Made by a program: the position numbers and the translations under genes. A stretch of 64,000 nucleotides of DNA from CAWBJP01 sp963789165 (GTDB taxonomy: Bacteria > Actinomycetota > Acidimicrobiia > IMCC26256 > BP-133): contig CAWBJP010000007.1 in the NCBI GenBank assembly GCA_963789165.1, forward strand, positions 558,001 through 622,000, read 5' to 3'. Shown piece after piece: positions 19,227-28,926 of this stretch (position 1 is its first letter; the number at the start of each line of letters is the position of its first letter). The notes beneath the pieces are model-generated. The model was not told the origin of the DNA and did not search any database. It saw nothing but the letters and a program-made list of their open reading frames with translations.

Positions 19227-19956
19227 CGGCGCCGGTGGTGAAGCTGGAGGCGTCGCTGGCCAGGTAGAGGGCGGCACCGACGATCTCCGACGGGTAGCCC
19301 GCCCGGCCGAGGGCCAGACGGCCGAGGCTCTTGTAGGTCTCCGCCTGCCAGGCCCGGCTGATGTCGGTGAGGAACGGACCGGCCATGATGCAGTTGACCC
19401 GCACCGCCGGTCCGAAGGCGTGGGCGAAAGCCACGGTGATGGCGTTGAGCCCGGCCTTGGCCGCCGCGTAGGGGATGACGTCGGCCCCCGGACGGACGGC
19501 GGCCGTGCTGCTGATGTTGATGATCGAACCGCCGCCCGCTTCGGCCATGCGGGTGCCGGCCAGGGCGCTGAGCCGGAACGGGCCCTTCAGGTTGACGTCG
19601 AGCACCGTGTCCCACAAGGCCTCGGTGACATCCACCGGCCGGTCGTAGAGCGGGGACAGGCCGGCGTTGTTGACCAGGAGGTCGAGCTTCCCGAACTCGG
19701 CGTAGGTGGCGTCGACGAGTCCATCGAGCTCCTCCCAGCGGCCCACATGGCAGGCGTGGGCCAGCGCCCGCCGCCGCGTCTCCTTCTCGATCTCGGCGGC
19801 CAGCGCGGCGCAGGCCTCGGCCTTGCGGCTGGCGATGACGACATCGGCCCCGGCGGCGGCGAAGGCCCGCACCATCTCCGCGCCCAGGCCCCGGCTGCCG
19901 CCGGTGACGAGCGCCACCCGTCCAGTCAGATCGAAGAGCTCGGCTGGTCCCACCAT
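19201..19956 (-). CDS. SDR-family oxidoreductase 1
   Basis: Protein of 251 residues, classical short-chain dehydrogenase: cofactor motif VTGGSRGLGAEM, NNAG, and the Ser...Tyr-x3-Lys site in INISSTAAVRPGADVIPYAAAKAG. The residue pattern after the first strand (VVIASRKAEAC) suits NADP(H). It starts 2 nt after the stop of SDR 2 and is the last gene of the BadI-like operon. A role as hydroxyacyl-CoA dehydrogenase next to the ring hydrolase, as BadH does in cyclohexanecarboxylate breakdown, is plausible but not shown. Confidence 0.9.
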   Translation of the reverse strand: MVGPAELFDLTGRVALVTGGSRGLGAEMVRAFAAAGADVVIASRKAEACAALAAEIEKETRRRALAHACHVGRWEELDGLVDATYAEFGKLDLLVNNAGLSPLYDRPVDVTEALWDTVLDVNLKGPFRLSALAGTRMAEAGGGSIINISSTAAVRPGADVIPYAAAKAGLNAITVAFAHAFGPAVRVNCIMAGPFLTDISRAWQAETYKSLGRLALGRAGYPSEIVGAALYLASDASSFTTGAVIPVDGGP

Positions 19957-19958
19957 GG

Positions 19959-20726
19959 TCAATGCAACGTGATGCCGCCATCGGTGACGATCGTCTGGCC
20001 CCGGATCCACCGGCCGGCCGGGGTGGTGAGGAACTGGATGATGCCGGCGATCTCCTCGGGGGTGGCGGCGCGGCCGGCCGGGGTGCGGGCCCCGGCTTCG
20101 GCCTCCACGGCCTCGGGCCCGGCGTGGTGGACGGTCTCGGCAAAGAAGCGATAGGAGGCGGTGTCCACGTAGCCGGGCATCACCGCGCTGACGGCGATGT
20201 CCCGGGGGCCAAGCTCGACGGCCAGGTACTTCACCAGCTGTTCCAGGGCGGCCTTGGCCGCGGCCAGCAGGCCGTGGTTGTCCATGACCCACACCGTGTC
20301 GATGCCCGACACCGCCACCACCGTCCCCGGGCGCCCGGCCATGAGCGGCACCGCGCCCTGGACGAGGAGCAGGAAGGACTGCACCACGGTCCGGAAGGTC
20401 AGCTCCAGGTGGCGGGGCTCGATCTCGAGCATCGGCTTAAAGACACTGGAGGCGGCGTTGGCCACCAGCACGTCGAGCCGCCCGAACCGCTCCTCCACGG
20501 CCGCCATCAGCCGGCCGGGCGCCTCGGCGTGCTGGAGGTCGGCCGCCACCACCAGGGCCGACACGCCGGCCGCCTCCACCTCCTTGCCCACCGCCTCGGC
20601 CGCCTCGGCCTCCCGCCGGTAGTGCACCACGACGTCGTGGCCGGCCCCGGCCAAAGCGAGGGCGGTGGCCCGCCCGATCCCCCGGGAGGACCCGGTCACC
20701 AGGGCGACGGGACGCGGGCTAGTCAT
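19959..20726 (-). CDS. SDR-family protein 2, FabL-like, with His in place of the catalytic Tyr
   Basis: Protein of 255 residues starting at ATG 20726, which overlaps the upstream stop (ATGA). The N-terminus (VALVTGSSRGIGRATALAL), LDVLVANAASSVFKPMLEIE and C-terminal RGQTIVTDGGITL closely follow enoyl-ACP reductase III (FabL)-like SDRs. In FabL the active-site Tyr stands seven residues before Lys; here that place is His (codon 20274-20276, context DNHGLLAAAKAAL). So the protein may be catalytically altered or use another residue. It lies between the ring hydrolase and SDR 1 in one operon. Confidence 0.85.
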   Translation of the reverse strand: MTSPRPVALVTGSSRGIGRATALALAGAGHDVVVHYRREAEAAEAVGKEVEAAGVSALVVAADLQHAEAPGRLMAAVEERFGRLDVLVANAASSVFKPMLEIEPRHLELTFRTVVQSFLLLVQGAVPLMAGRPGTVVAVSGIDTVWVMDNHGLLAAAKAALEQLVKYLAVELGPRDIAVSAVMPGYVDTASYRFFAETVHHAGPEAVEAEAGARTPAGRAATPEEIAGIIQFLTTPAGRWIRGQTIVTDGGITLH

Positions 20727-21535
20727 CTCCGGAATTTGGAGAAGTCCGGGGGCCGCTTCTCCTTGAAGGCCCGGGCGCCCTCGGCGGACTCCTCGGTGTC
20801 GTAGTACAGGGCCAGCCCGGCCATGCCCAGGGCGGCGATGCCCCGGATGTGTTCGCTGGCGGCGTTGAAACTCGCCTTGGCCAGCTTCAGGGCGGTGGGA
20901 CTGCGCTCCAGCATCTCCCCGGCCCAGGCCCGGACCTCGTCCATGAGGCGCTCGGCGGGCACGACGGCGTTGACCAGGCCCATCTGGAGCGCCTCGGCGG
21001 CGCTGTACTGCCGGCACAGGTACCAGATCTCCCGGGCCTTTTTCTCTCCCACCAGGCGGGTCAGGTAGGCGGTCCCGAACCCGGGGTCGACGCTGCCCAC
21101 CTTGGGGCCGACCTGGCCGAAGCGGGCGTGCTCGGCGGCGATGGACAGGTCGCAGAGCACGTGGAGGACGTGTCCGCCACCGATGGCAAAACCGTTGACG
21201 GCGGCGATGACCGGCTTGGGGATGTCCCGGATGGCGGTGTGGAGGTCCTCGACGTCGATGCCGACGTCGGCCCGGGCCTTGCGCTGGCCGGGTACGGACT
21301 TGTAGCCGCCGTCGTCCGCCCGGGCGCTGGCGTCGCCCCCCACGCAGAAGGCCCGGTCGCCGGCACCGGTGAGGACGACCACGCCCACCGTCCGGTCGGC
21401 CCAGGCCTGGTGGAAGGCATCGATGAGCTCGTCCACGCTGAGGGGGCGCAGGGCGTTGAGCACCTCGGGGCGGGAGATCGTGATGGTGGCGATCCCGCCG
21501 TCGGCCTCGTAGCGGATGTCGGTGTACATGGCCAT
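20723..21535 (-). CDS. badI: BadI-like 2-ketocyclohexanecarboxyl-CoA hydrolase (crotonase family)
   Basis: Protein of 270 residues. Besides general crotonase features (oxyanion GDRAFCVGGDAS, NGFAIGGGHVL), it carries segments I recall from BadI of Rhodopseudomonas: LHTAIRDIPKPVIAAV, FGQVGPKVGSVDPGFGTAYL, VGEKKAREIWYLCRQYSAAEA, and the C-terminal YYDTEES...FKEKRPPDF. BadI opens the ring of 2-ketocyclohexanecarboxyl-CoA to pimeloyl-CoA. MenB (DHNA-CoA synthase) is the nearest alternative, but no men genes are near. It is first gene of a three-gene operon with two SDRs, and the CoA ligase lies downstream on the same strand. The ATG at 21529 is a possible start too. Confidence 0.8.
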   Translation of the reverse strand: MAMYTDIRYEADGGIATITISRPEVLNALRPLSVDELIDAFHQAWADRTVGVVVLTGAGDRAFCVGGDASARADDGGYKSVPGQRKARADVGIDVEDLHTAIRDIPKPVIAAVNGFAIGGGHVLHVLCDLSIAAEHARFGQVGPKVGSVDPGFGTAYLTRLVGEKKAREIWYLCRQYSAAEALQMGLVNAVVPAERLMDEVRAWAGEMLERSPTALKLAKASFNAASEHIRGIAALGMAGLALYYDTEESAEGARAFKEKRPPDFSKFRR

Positions 21536-21584
21536 GGTGGTCTAGCACCTCGTCCCTGAGATCCGCCGATCTAATGTCCCGGCG

Positions 21585-24500
21585 ATGCGGGGACTGCGGA
21601 TTCTGCTGATCGCGACGGTCGTCCTCGCGCTCGGCCCATTGGGTTTCGCACCTGAGGCCCAGGCCGCGCCCTCGCTGGGGTTGGATCCGAGCAGCGGACC
21701 AGCGGGCAGCTTCACCGATGCCATCGGCGGGGGCTGGAAGGAACAGGACAACGTCCGCATCTACTTCGACCAGGCTCTCGTCACCACGGTGACAGCCAGC
21801 CAAAACGGCAGTTTCAACGTCCGCTTCAAGGTCCCGTCGGACGCCACGGTCGGGAACCACCCCGTCTCCGGGTGCACCAACGGCACGCCGCCCAACTGCC
21901 AGGGCGCGATGGCCAATTTCACGGTCACGGCCCCACCCACCACGACCACGTCGAGCACGTCCACGACCACGACCACCGAGCCACCGGCCACGACCACCAC
22001 CGGCCCGGAGACAACCACGACCACCGCCCCGGCGGCGTCGTCCACCAGCTCGTCGACGTCGTCGACCTCGACCACCACGACGACCACGACCGCGCCTCCG
22101 CCGCCGGGTCCGGGCGCGCCGCCGGCCCCGGCCCGTCCCGCGCCGATCCAACTGACGGGCACCCGCGGGGTCGGCATCGGCACGGGGCTGTTCGGCCCGT
22201 CCGCCACCATCCGGCTCGACGAAGGCGGCGCCGCCCGCCTCGACGCGATCGGATTCCGGCCCCGGTGCACCCTGCCCGACGGGGCGCAGATCGTCGACTT
22301 CGACGACCTGCCGGCCGGCTCCGACCCGTCGGAGGCGATCCGGGGCCTGCACCTGGCGGCCGACAGTCTCGGCAGCGTGAGCCGGGCCCGCACCCCCGAC
22401 GCCGAGCGCCTCACCGTGTTCGAGCCGTCCACCGGCACCATCAGCGAAGCCAACGGGGTCCGCTGGCGGGACGCGGGGGACCGGCCGGTCGACCGCCACT
22501 ACGGGGACAACGTGGTCGAGATCCGCTTCGACACCCCCCAGCGGGTGGCGGGGCTCTACGTCGGCCAGACCGGCGCCGGGGACCACGGGACGGCCACCCT
22601 GCGCACCGGCCGGGCCGACGCACCGGAGGCGGGCCTCGACACCGTGTTCGTGAGCGGCGGCAGCGCCCTCGTCACCTGCATGCTCGTCTTCCGGCCCGAC
22701 GGCTCCGCCTTCGACACCGTCACCCTCACCGGCGTGGACTACAACCGGCCCGAGTTCGACCGGCTGTTCTTCTCCGAGGCGCCCTTCACCCCGCCTCGTC
22801 CGCGGCGGCGTCTCCAAGGCCGAGGTCTTCTTCCGCGCACCCCACTCCGGGGATTCCTTCGACGCCGCCACCGCCTTCACGGTGACCGGTAGCGTCTTCC
22901 TCAACGCTCCCCGGGGCGGCTTCCCCCCGGGGTCCGACCCGCTCGACGAGGTGCGGGTCACCTGGGTGGACTGGGACGGGGTGTCCTTCGTCACCCGTGA
23001 GGTCGAATTGGATGGGCCCTCGCCCTTCGGCGGGACGCCGTCCGGCGGCCCGGCCGCCGCCTTTCGCTACTCCTTCACCGTCGACGGCGTGAAGATCCCG
23101 CCCGGCGAGAGCCGGATCCACGCCGTGGCCCTGGGCGACGGGTTCCTGGTCACCGCCGACGTGACCGTGACCGGGACCGGCGCCCCCGACCGGCCGGTGG
23201 CGGGATACGAGCGCCTCGTCGACTTCCAGCCCCTGGGGATCGAGGTGACCCAGGGCCTGCGCCCGGCGCTGGACACCGTCACCCCGGGCGAGGTCGTCAC
23301 CGACGACACGGTGCACGTCGCCCGGCGCGACACCGTGGTCCGCCTCTACGGCCGGTCGGAGTTCAGCGGCTCCAGCGAGCGAGGTGCGCCGCCAGCCTCT
23401 GCCCGCCGAGGCCCGCCTGTGGGCCTTCTCCCGCCGGGGGGCGCTGCCCGGGTCGCCGATCCCGCCCCGCATCCCGGCCGTCGACGTGGCGCCCGTCCGC
23501 CGCAGCGGCCTGTCGCTGGCCGCCCGGCGCCTCGAGGCCTCCACCTCGTGGAACTTCGTCCTCCCGACGGCGTGGACCCGCGGCGGGCGACATCACGCTC
23601 CTGGCCGAGATCAACCCGAACAGCTCACCCATCCACCTCCGGGAGACGGACGGCACCGGCGGCGCCCGCAACTTCGTGACCGTGCGCCGGGTGCGCTTCG
23701 CCGAGATCGCCCCCCGGCCCGTCAACCTGGTCCTGGCCGAGAGCCACCAACGGGTGCGGGGCCGCGAGCAGCGGGTGGTGCCCGGCCTCGATGCCATCGC
23801 CGACGTGTTCGACTACTGGTACCGGGCCTGGCCGGTGCCGGTCGACGGCCTCCCCCTCGAGTCGGTCGACGTGTACCGCCAGTCCTTCCGGCCCTGCGTG
23901 CCCGAGGACCCGCCGGGGACGGTGTGCCAGCCCGGGGCGCCGGTATCCGACGGCACGCCGTTGTGGGACAGCGGGGTGATCGCCGCCCGTTACCCCGACG
24001 AGATGGGCGACGACCGGCGCCGCTACATCCCGCTCCTGTTCAGCCCGGCCAGCCTGGTGGGGTGCTCGGGGGCGGCGGGGGTGGGCGGCCCACCCCTCTT
24101 CCACGCCGGCGCCTGCGGGCCGACCGTGGCCCAGGAGGCGGGCCACTCGCTGGGGCTGATCCACGTGTCCAACGCCCATGGCGAGTTGCGGGGCGGCGCC
24201 TTCGCCGACCGCTTCGCCGGCGACCACGGCCAGCTGGAGGGCGGGGTGGTGGGCTGGGACCTGGGCACCATGCAGCCCGTCACCTTCGAGGAGGGCGAGA
24301 GCCACCGGCACGACTTCATGTCCTACGGCGGTGGGTCGCTGCCCTGGGCCAGCATGACGACCTGGAACAACCTGGCCCGGGCGCTCCGGGAATCGGACCA
24401 GGGCGCGGGCCTGTTCCCGGCTAGCGAAGCGCCCCAGTTGGCGTTCAGCGCCCAGCCCCAGCTGGTGGCCTCCAGCCAGGCGGCCGACGACGCCCCCGCC

Positions 24501-25739
24501 GTGCTCGTCACCGGCCGGCTGCTGGGCGGGGGCAAGGGAGTCATCGACAGCCTCATCCCCGCGGCCGAAGGCGCCGCCACGCCCCCGAGCCCGGCCCCGG
24601 CGGCCGCCAAGCCCGCCTGGAGCTGCGCGACGCCGAGGGCAAGGTGCTCCTGGAACGGCCGCTGAAGGTGGCCGGCGGACAGCCACCTGAACGAGGTGGC
24701 GCCGTTCCGGGCCGTGGTCCCCGCCCTCCCCGCCGCGGTGTCGCTGGTTCTGGTGGTGGGCGATGTCGAAGCCGCCTCGGGGGCCTCCGGGCCCGGCATC
24801 CCCGTGATCTCCCAGGTCGGCGCCGAGCGCCGGGGCGACGACCTGCACCTGTCCTTCCACGCCGGCGCGGCCGACGGGGACCCATTGGTGGTGTGGTTCC
24901 AGGCCCGGGTCCACGGCGTGTGGCGGACGGTGGCCGGCCCCTTCACCGGCACCACGGCCGTCCTGCCCGCCGGAGAGCTGGGCGCCGCCACCGGGGCCGA
25001 CATCCTGCGGCTGGTGGCCACCGACGGCCTCCACCCGGTGGCGTCCGACGTGCTCCTGCCCGATCTGCCCCCACCCGCCCTCCAGGTGGCGGTGCGGGGC
25101 GTCCCCGGCCACGGCCGGGTGGCGGCCCGCCGGGCTCTCACCTTCGAGGCGCTGGTGAGCGGGGGCGGGCGCACGCGGGAGCCCCGGGACGCCGTGGCCT
25201 GGACCCTCGACGGCGAGCCGGTGGGCACCGCCGCCGAGGTCACCCTGGCCGGGGTGGCGCCCGGGGAGCACACCCTGAAGCTGGTGGCCACCGCCGGCGA
25301 CGGGCGCACGGCCCAGACCGAGTCCCGCCTCGACGTGCAGGCCGACAGCGACGGCGACGGGCTGACCGACAGCTTCGAGCGGGACGGCGGTCTCGACGCG
25401 AAGGACCCCTCCGACGCGGGCAGCGACACCGACGGCGACCGGCTGACGGCGTGGCAGGAGCAGGCCGCCGGCTCCGACCCCGTCCAGGTCGACACCGACG
25501 GCGACCGCTACGCCGACGCGGTGGAGGTGGCCGGCGGCAGCGACCCGGCGGACAAGGCCTCGGTGCCGGTGCGGCTCCATGGCGACCCGGCCGCTTCCGT
25601 CCCCCGCCTGGGGGCCAGGACGGCGGAGGGCGGCGGCAAGGGCCTGGCCGCCCTGCTGGCCTTCACCGCCCTGGCCGCCGCCGGGGGCGGCTTCGTCCTC
25701 GTCAACCGCCGCCGGGCCCCCGACCCCCCGCCCGTTTAG
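21585..25739 (+). pseudogene. Large surface protein with metzincin-like domain and calcium repeats, five frameshifts
   Basis: One protein of about 1380 residues over several frames (breaks near 22795, 23385, 23590, 24620 and 24680). In order: signal peptide (LLIATVVLALGPLGFAPEAQA), a small beta domain, a Thr/Ser linker (21930-22110), beta-rich modules, a protease-like domain with VAQEAGHSLGLIH (24129-24164) and a Met-turn-like FMSYGG (24315-24332). Then come beta modules, thrombospondin-3-like calcium repeats (DSDGDGLTDSFE, SDTDGDRLTAW, DTDGDRYADAVE) and a C-terminal helix plus RRR anchor. The metzincin HExxHxxGxxH motif has Gln in place of its first His. The protein is exported and anchored by the C-terminal helix. 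Substrate unknown. Confidence 0.8.
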
Positions 25740-27802
25740 CCGGCGGTGCCTGTCGCCGGACGGTGACGGCCAGGCCGGAGAACCTGGGCATGCCGGTCAG
25801 TTGATCGACATCGTCAGCGGTCGAGGTGAGCCGGTTCACGCCCGGCGTATCCCAGGCGTGGGGCAGGGAGACGACGCCGGCCCGGATGGCGCCGGTGACC
25901 TCCACTTCGGCGGCCGTCTCGCCGTGAGCTGACGACACGGTCACCTGATCGCCGGCGTCGAACCCGAGCCGGTCGGCGTCGTCGGGATGCATCAGCAGGG
26001 TCGGGTGGGGCGGCCGGGCCCGCTGGCGGGCGGAGTGGCGCAGGACCGAGTTGGACTGGCGGGGGAGCCGGCGGTTGATGAGCACCAGGGCGCCGTTCCC
26101 GTCGCCGGCCGGGCGGGACCCGCCCCAGTGCCGGAGTTGCTCCACCAGCTCGCCGGGCGCCAGATCCAGCCGGCCCCGGGGGAGACGGCCGGGGATCAGC
26201 CAGCCCGGGCCGGGGGCGTCCTTGGGCGCCAACCCCGAGGGCGCCGCCTTGATCTCCTCCCACGGCACCCGGGCCCGGGAGGCGGCGGACGCCACCAGGG
26301 TCTCCTCGTCGGTGTCCTCGGCCGTCTCGAAACCGGCCACCCCCAGGCGGCGTCCGAGCCCGGCGAAGACCTTCCACATGGGCGGGCACTCGGGCCGGGG
26401 CGCCACCACCGGCGGCCCGTACTGGACGAAGGGAACCGGGAAGTACAGGTCGAGGAAGGAGGTGATGTCGTGGCGTTCCAGCTGGTCGGCCACGGGGAGG
26501 ACGAAGCCGGCCAGCGCCGTCGTCTCGGTGGGGCGGATGTCGCACACGGCCAGGAGCTCGAGCGAGGAGAGCGCGGCCCGGAGCCGGTCGGAGCCGGGCA
26601 GGGTGGTGGCCGGGTTCCCGCCCAGGACGAAGAGGGCCCGCAGCGCGCCGGACTCGATCTCGTCGGCCAGGGCGGTGCACGGCAGCTCGCCGTAGGCGTG
26701 GGTGAGTTCCGGCCGGCTGGCCGGCGACGGCCCGCTGACCCGGGGGCGGGTGACGAGCCGGGTTTCCTGCGGGCGCAGGACCCCGGGGTTGAACAGCATG
26801 CCCCCCGGACGGTCGAGGCTGCCCGTGACGGCGCCCAGGGCCCACGCCAGCCACTCGGTGGCATTGGGAGCCGCGCCCATCGACACGCCGGTTCCGGTCT
26901 GGATCGACAGGCGGGGCGTCGATTCCACCAGGGCGGCCGTCCGGGCCAGGGCCTCCTCCGGCAGGCCGCACCGGGCCGCGGTGCGCTCCCGGGACCACGG
27001 CTCGACGGCGGCCCGCAGCGCCTGCACCGAGGCGGGATCGGCACAGGCGGCGAGGTACTCCTCGTCGGGACGCCGGGCCAGGGCCTCCCGCACCAGGAAG
27101 GCGAGGAAGGCGGCGTCGGAGCCCGGGCCGCAGCGGCAGGTGGAGGTCGGCCATCTGGGCCGTCTCCGTGGTCCTGGGATCCGCCACCACCAGCATCCCG
27201 CCCCGCTGGCGGATGCGGCGCAGCGCCACCACGGGGTCGGGGCGGGCCACCGTGTGGCCGTGGGAGACGACCGGGTTCTGGCCCACCAGGAGCAGCAGGC
27301 GGGTGGTCTCCCAGTCGACCTGGGGGAACACGAAGGGTGCGCCGGCCATCAGGTCGGGGACCAGGGTCTTGTTGGGGGCGTCGACGGTGACGGCGGAGTA
27401 CAGCTGGGTGGTGGGCAGGGCCCGGAAGAAACGCTCGGCCAGCATCCGTCCGGTGCAGTCGAAGGCCCAGTGGGTGGCCCGGTACGCCCCGATGGCGCCG
27501 GGGCCGTAGCGGGCGGCGATGTCCGCCAGGCGGCCGGCCAACTCGTCCAGGGCGGCGTCGAACCCGACCGCCCGCCACTCCCCGTCGGGACTGCGGAGCT
27601 GGGGTGACCCGAAGCGGGCCGGGTCGTGATGGAGCTCGGGCAGCGACCGCCCCTTCGAGCACGTGTAGCCGGCCGAGACGGGATGGTCGGGGTCGCCGCT
27701 GACCCGCAGGACCCGATCGCCCTCGACGTCAACGACGATGCCGCACATGGCGTTGCACACCCGGCAGAAGGTGTGCACCTGCCGGGTGCCGTCAGCGGGC
27801 AT
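25702..27802 (-). pseudogene. Molybdopterin (bis-MGD) oxidoreductase, one frameshift
   Basis: About 700 residues from ATG 27802, preceded by a GGGGGCGGAG-type site, with one +1 break near 27125. The N-terminus has a [4Fe-4S] motif (FCRVCNAMCGIVVDVEGDRV, last Cys in GYTCSKGRSLPELHH). Middle pieces bind the cofactor (LLVGQNPVVSHGHT, LFVLGGNPATTLPG), and the C-terminal molydopterin-dinucleotide-binding domain includes HPDDADRLGFDAGDQVTV. No Tat signal is visible, so it is cytoplasmic. Relatives are annotated as formate dehydrogenase or thiosulfate reductase-like, but the substrate is not predictable. It is the last gene of the leftward meta-pathway operon and overlaps the NUDIX gene by 11 nt. 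Its 3' end overlaps the convergent surface-protein gene. Confidence 0.85.
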
Positions 27803-28541
27803 CTCCGCCCCCTTTCCAGAGATGATCAGCGACGTCGGCCAGCCGCCAGCTGCTCCCGGAGAAGGTACTTCTGGGTGGGTCGAAGAGGCACCGCCGGGGC
27901 CCGGCGCCCAGGGCGGCAAAAGCCGGGTCGATCCACCAGTCGCCGCCGGCCAGCGGATCGGGCAGCCGGCCCCGGGGAAAGAATCCGACGTCGGTGGTCT
28001 CCAGGGGATGCCGGCGCAGCTGGCCGCTCAGCATGCGACAGGAGAAGACGAGCACGTAGAGCGGGATTCCGTGGAATCCGAAGCGGGTGGCGTCGAAGAC
28101 GGCGGCCAGCGAGACGGGTTCCACGGCGATGCCCGTCTCCTCGGCGGTTTCCTTGATCGCCACCTCGGAGGGCGAATAGCCGATGTCGGCCAGGCCGGCG
28201 GGGAACAACCACATCCCCGAGTCGGCCCGTTGCACGAGCAGGATGTCGCCGGCCTCGTTGCCGACCAGGGCGCCCACCGCCGTCCTGGGCCCCGCCGGCG
28301 GGGGCCGGCCGGCGACACTCCCGGCCGCCTCCGCCCCATCTTCGGGGTCCGGCGGCCGGTTGACAGTGGCGCCGATGTCGCCGGCGATTCTCGCCACCTC
28401 CTCGAAGCGCTCGCGCTCGTAGAGGCTGGCCGTGAAGTTCAGACCGGCGGCCGCTTCCCCGGCCAGGGCGCCGGCCCAGCGCCGGAGATCGGCGGCTGAG
28501 ACGCTCCTCGCCTCGGGACCCGGCTCAGCCGCCTCCGCCAC
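27792..28541 (-). CDS. NUDIX hydrolase with Nudix_N_2-type N-terminal domain
   Basis: Protein of 249 residues starting at GTG 28541, which overlaps the Rieske ferredoxin gene by 17 nt; an upstream reading to 28745 is only shadow of that gene. Residues about 15-60 (LRRWAGALAGEAAAGLNFTASLYERERFEEVARIA) match the small N-terminal domain of YjhB-like NUDIX proteins. The NUDIX box is GYSPSEVAIKETAEETGI, with Lys for the usual Arg in RExxEE. Family members hydrolyse nucleoside diphosphates linked to another moiety (ADP-ribose, NADH, CoA). Its place between an electron-transfer protein and a Mo enzyme in a catabolic operon is unusual. Confidence 0.85.
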   Translation of the reverse strand: MAEAAEPGPEARSVSAADLRRWAGALAGEAAAGLNFTASLYERERFEEVARIAGDIGATVNRPPDPEDGAEAAGSVAGRPPPAGPRTAVGALVGNEAGDILLVQRADSGMWLFPAGLADIGYSPSEVAIKETAEETGIAVEPVSLAAVFDATRFGFHGIPLYVLVFSCRMLSGQLRRHPLETTDVGFFPRGRLPDPLAGGDWWIDPAFAALGAGPRRCLFDPPRSTFSGSSWRLADVADHLWKGGGDAR

Positions 28542-28926
28542 CCGCCGCCGTCCATTCCCGGCCGGCGGCCAGGAGCCGTTCCCGCAGCGACAGGGCGGCC
28601 GGAGGAGCCGGCGGCACGAGCACCTCCACCGTCCCGTCGACGACCCGCACGGGATAGCGGACCAGGCGCAAGCCGGGATCGCCCACGTGTTCCCCGCTGA
28701 GCAACTCGAAACGCCACCAGTGCAGGGGACAGGTGACCACGCCATGGCGCACGATCCCGTCGGCCAGCCGGCCGCCTCGGTGCGGGCACGTACCCTGGAG
28801 GGCGCAGAGCTCCCCGTCGACGTTGAAGACGGCGACTTCGCTCTCCGGCGCCATCACCGTCGCCACCGTCCCCGGGGGCAGGGCATCGAGATCGGCCACG
28901 ACGACCCAGTCCCCGCTCAGACGCAC
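28525..28926 (-). CDS. Rieske [2Fe-2S] ferredoxin
   Basis: Protein of 133 residues, GTG 28926, overlapping the decarboxylase gene by 10 nt. Both cluster motifs are present: GTCPHRGGRL (Cys, His) and VTCPLHWWRFEL (Cys, His). The fold extends from DWVVVADLDALPPGT to DGTVEVLVPP, with a C-terminal tail of about 25 residues. Small Rieske ferredoxins of this type carry electrons to ring-hydroxylating oxygenases. The Rieske oxygenase at 39722 has no reductase or ferredoxin beside it, so this protein is a candidate donor (inference). No ferredoxin reductase gene occurs in the window. Confidence 0.9.
   Translation of the reverse strand: MRLSGDWVVVADLDALPPGTVATVMAPESEVAVFNVDGELCALQGTCPHRGGRLADGIVRHGVVTCPLHWWRFELLSGEHVGDPGLRLVRYPVRVVDGTVEVLVPPAPPAALSLRERLLAAGREWTAAGGGGG

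Noticed and set aside
19959..22994. 1011-residue minus-strand open frame
   Set aside because: Only its last 255 residues are the FabL-like SDR; the rest reads antisense to the surface protein and out of frame through the BadI-like gene.
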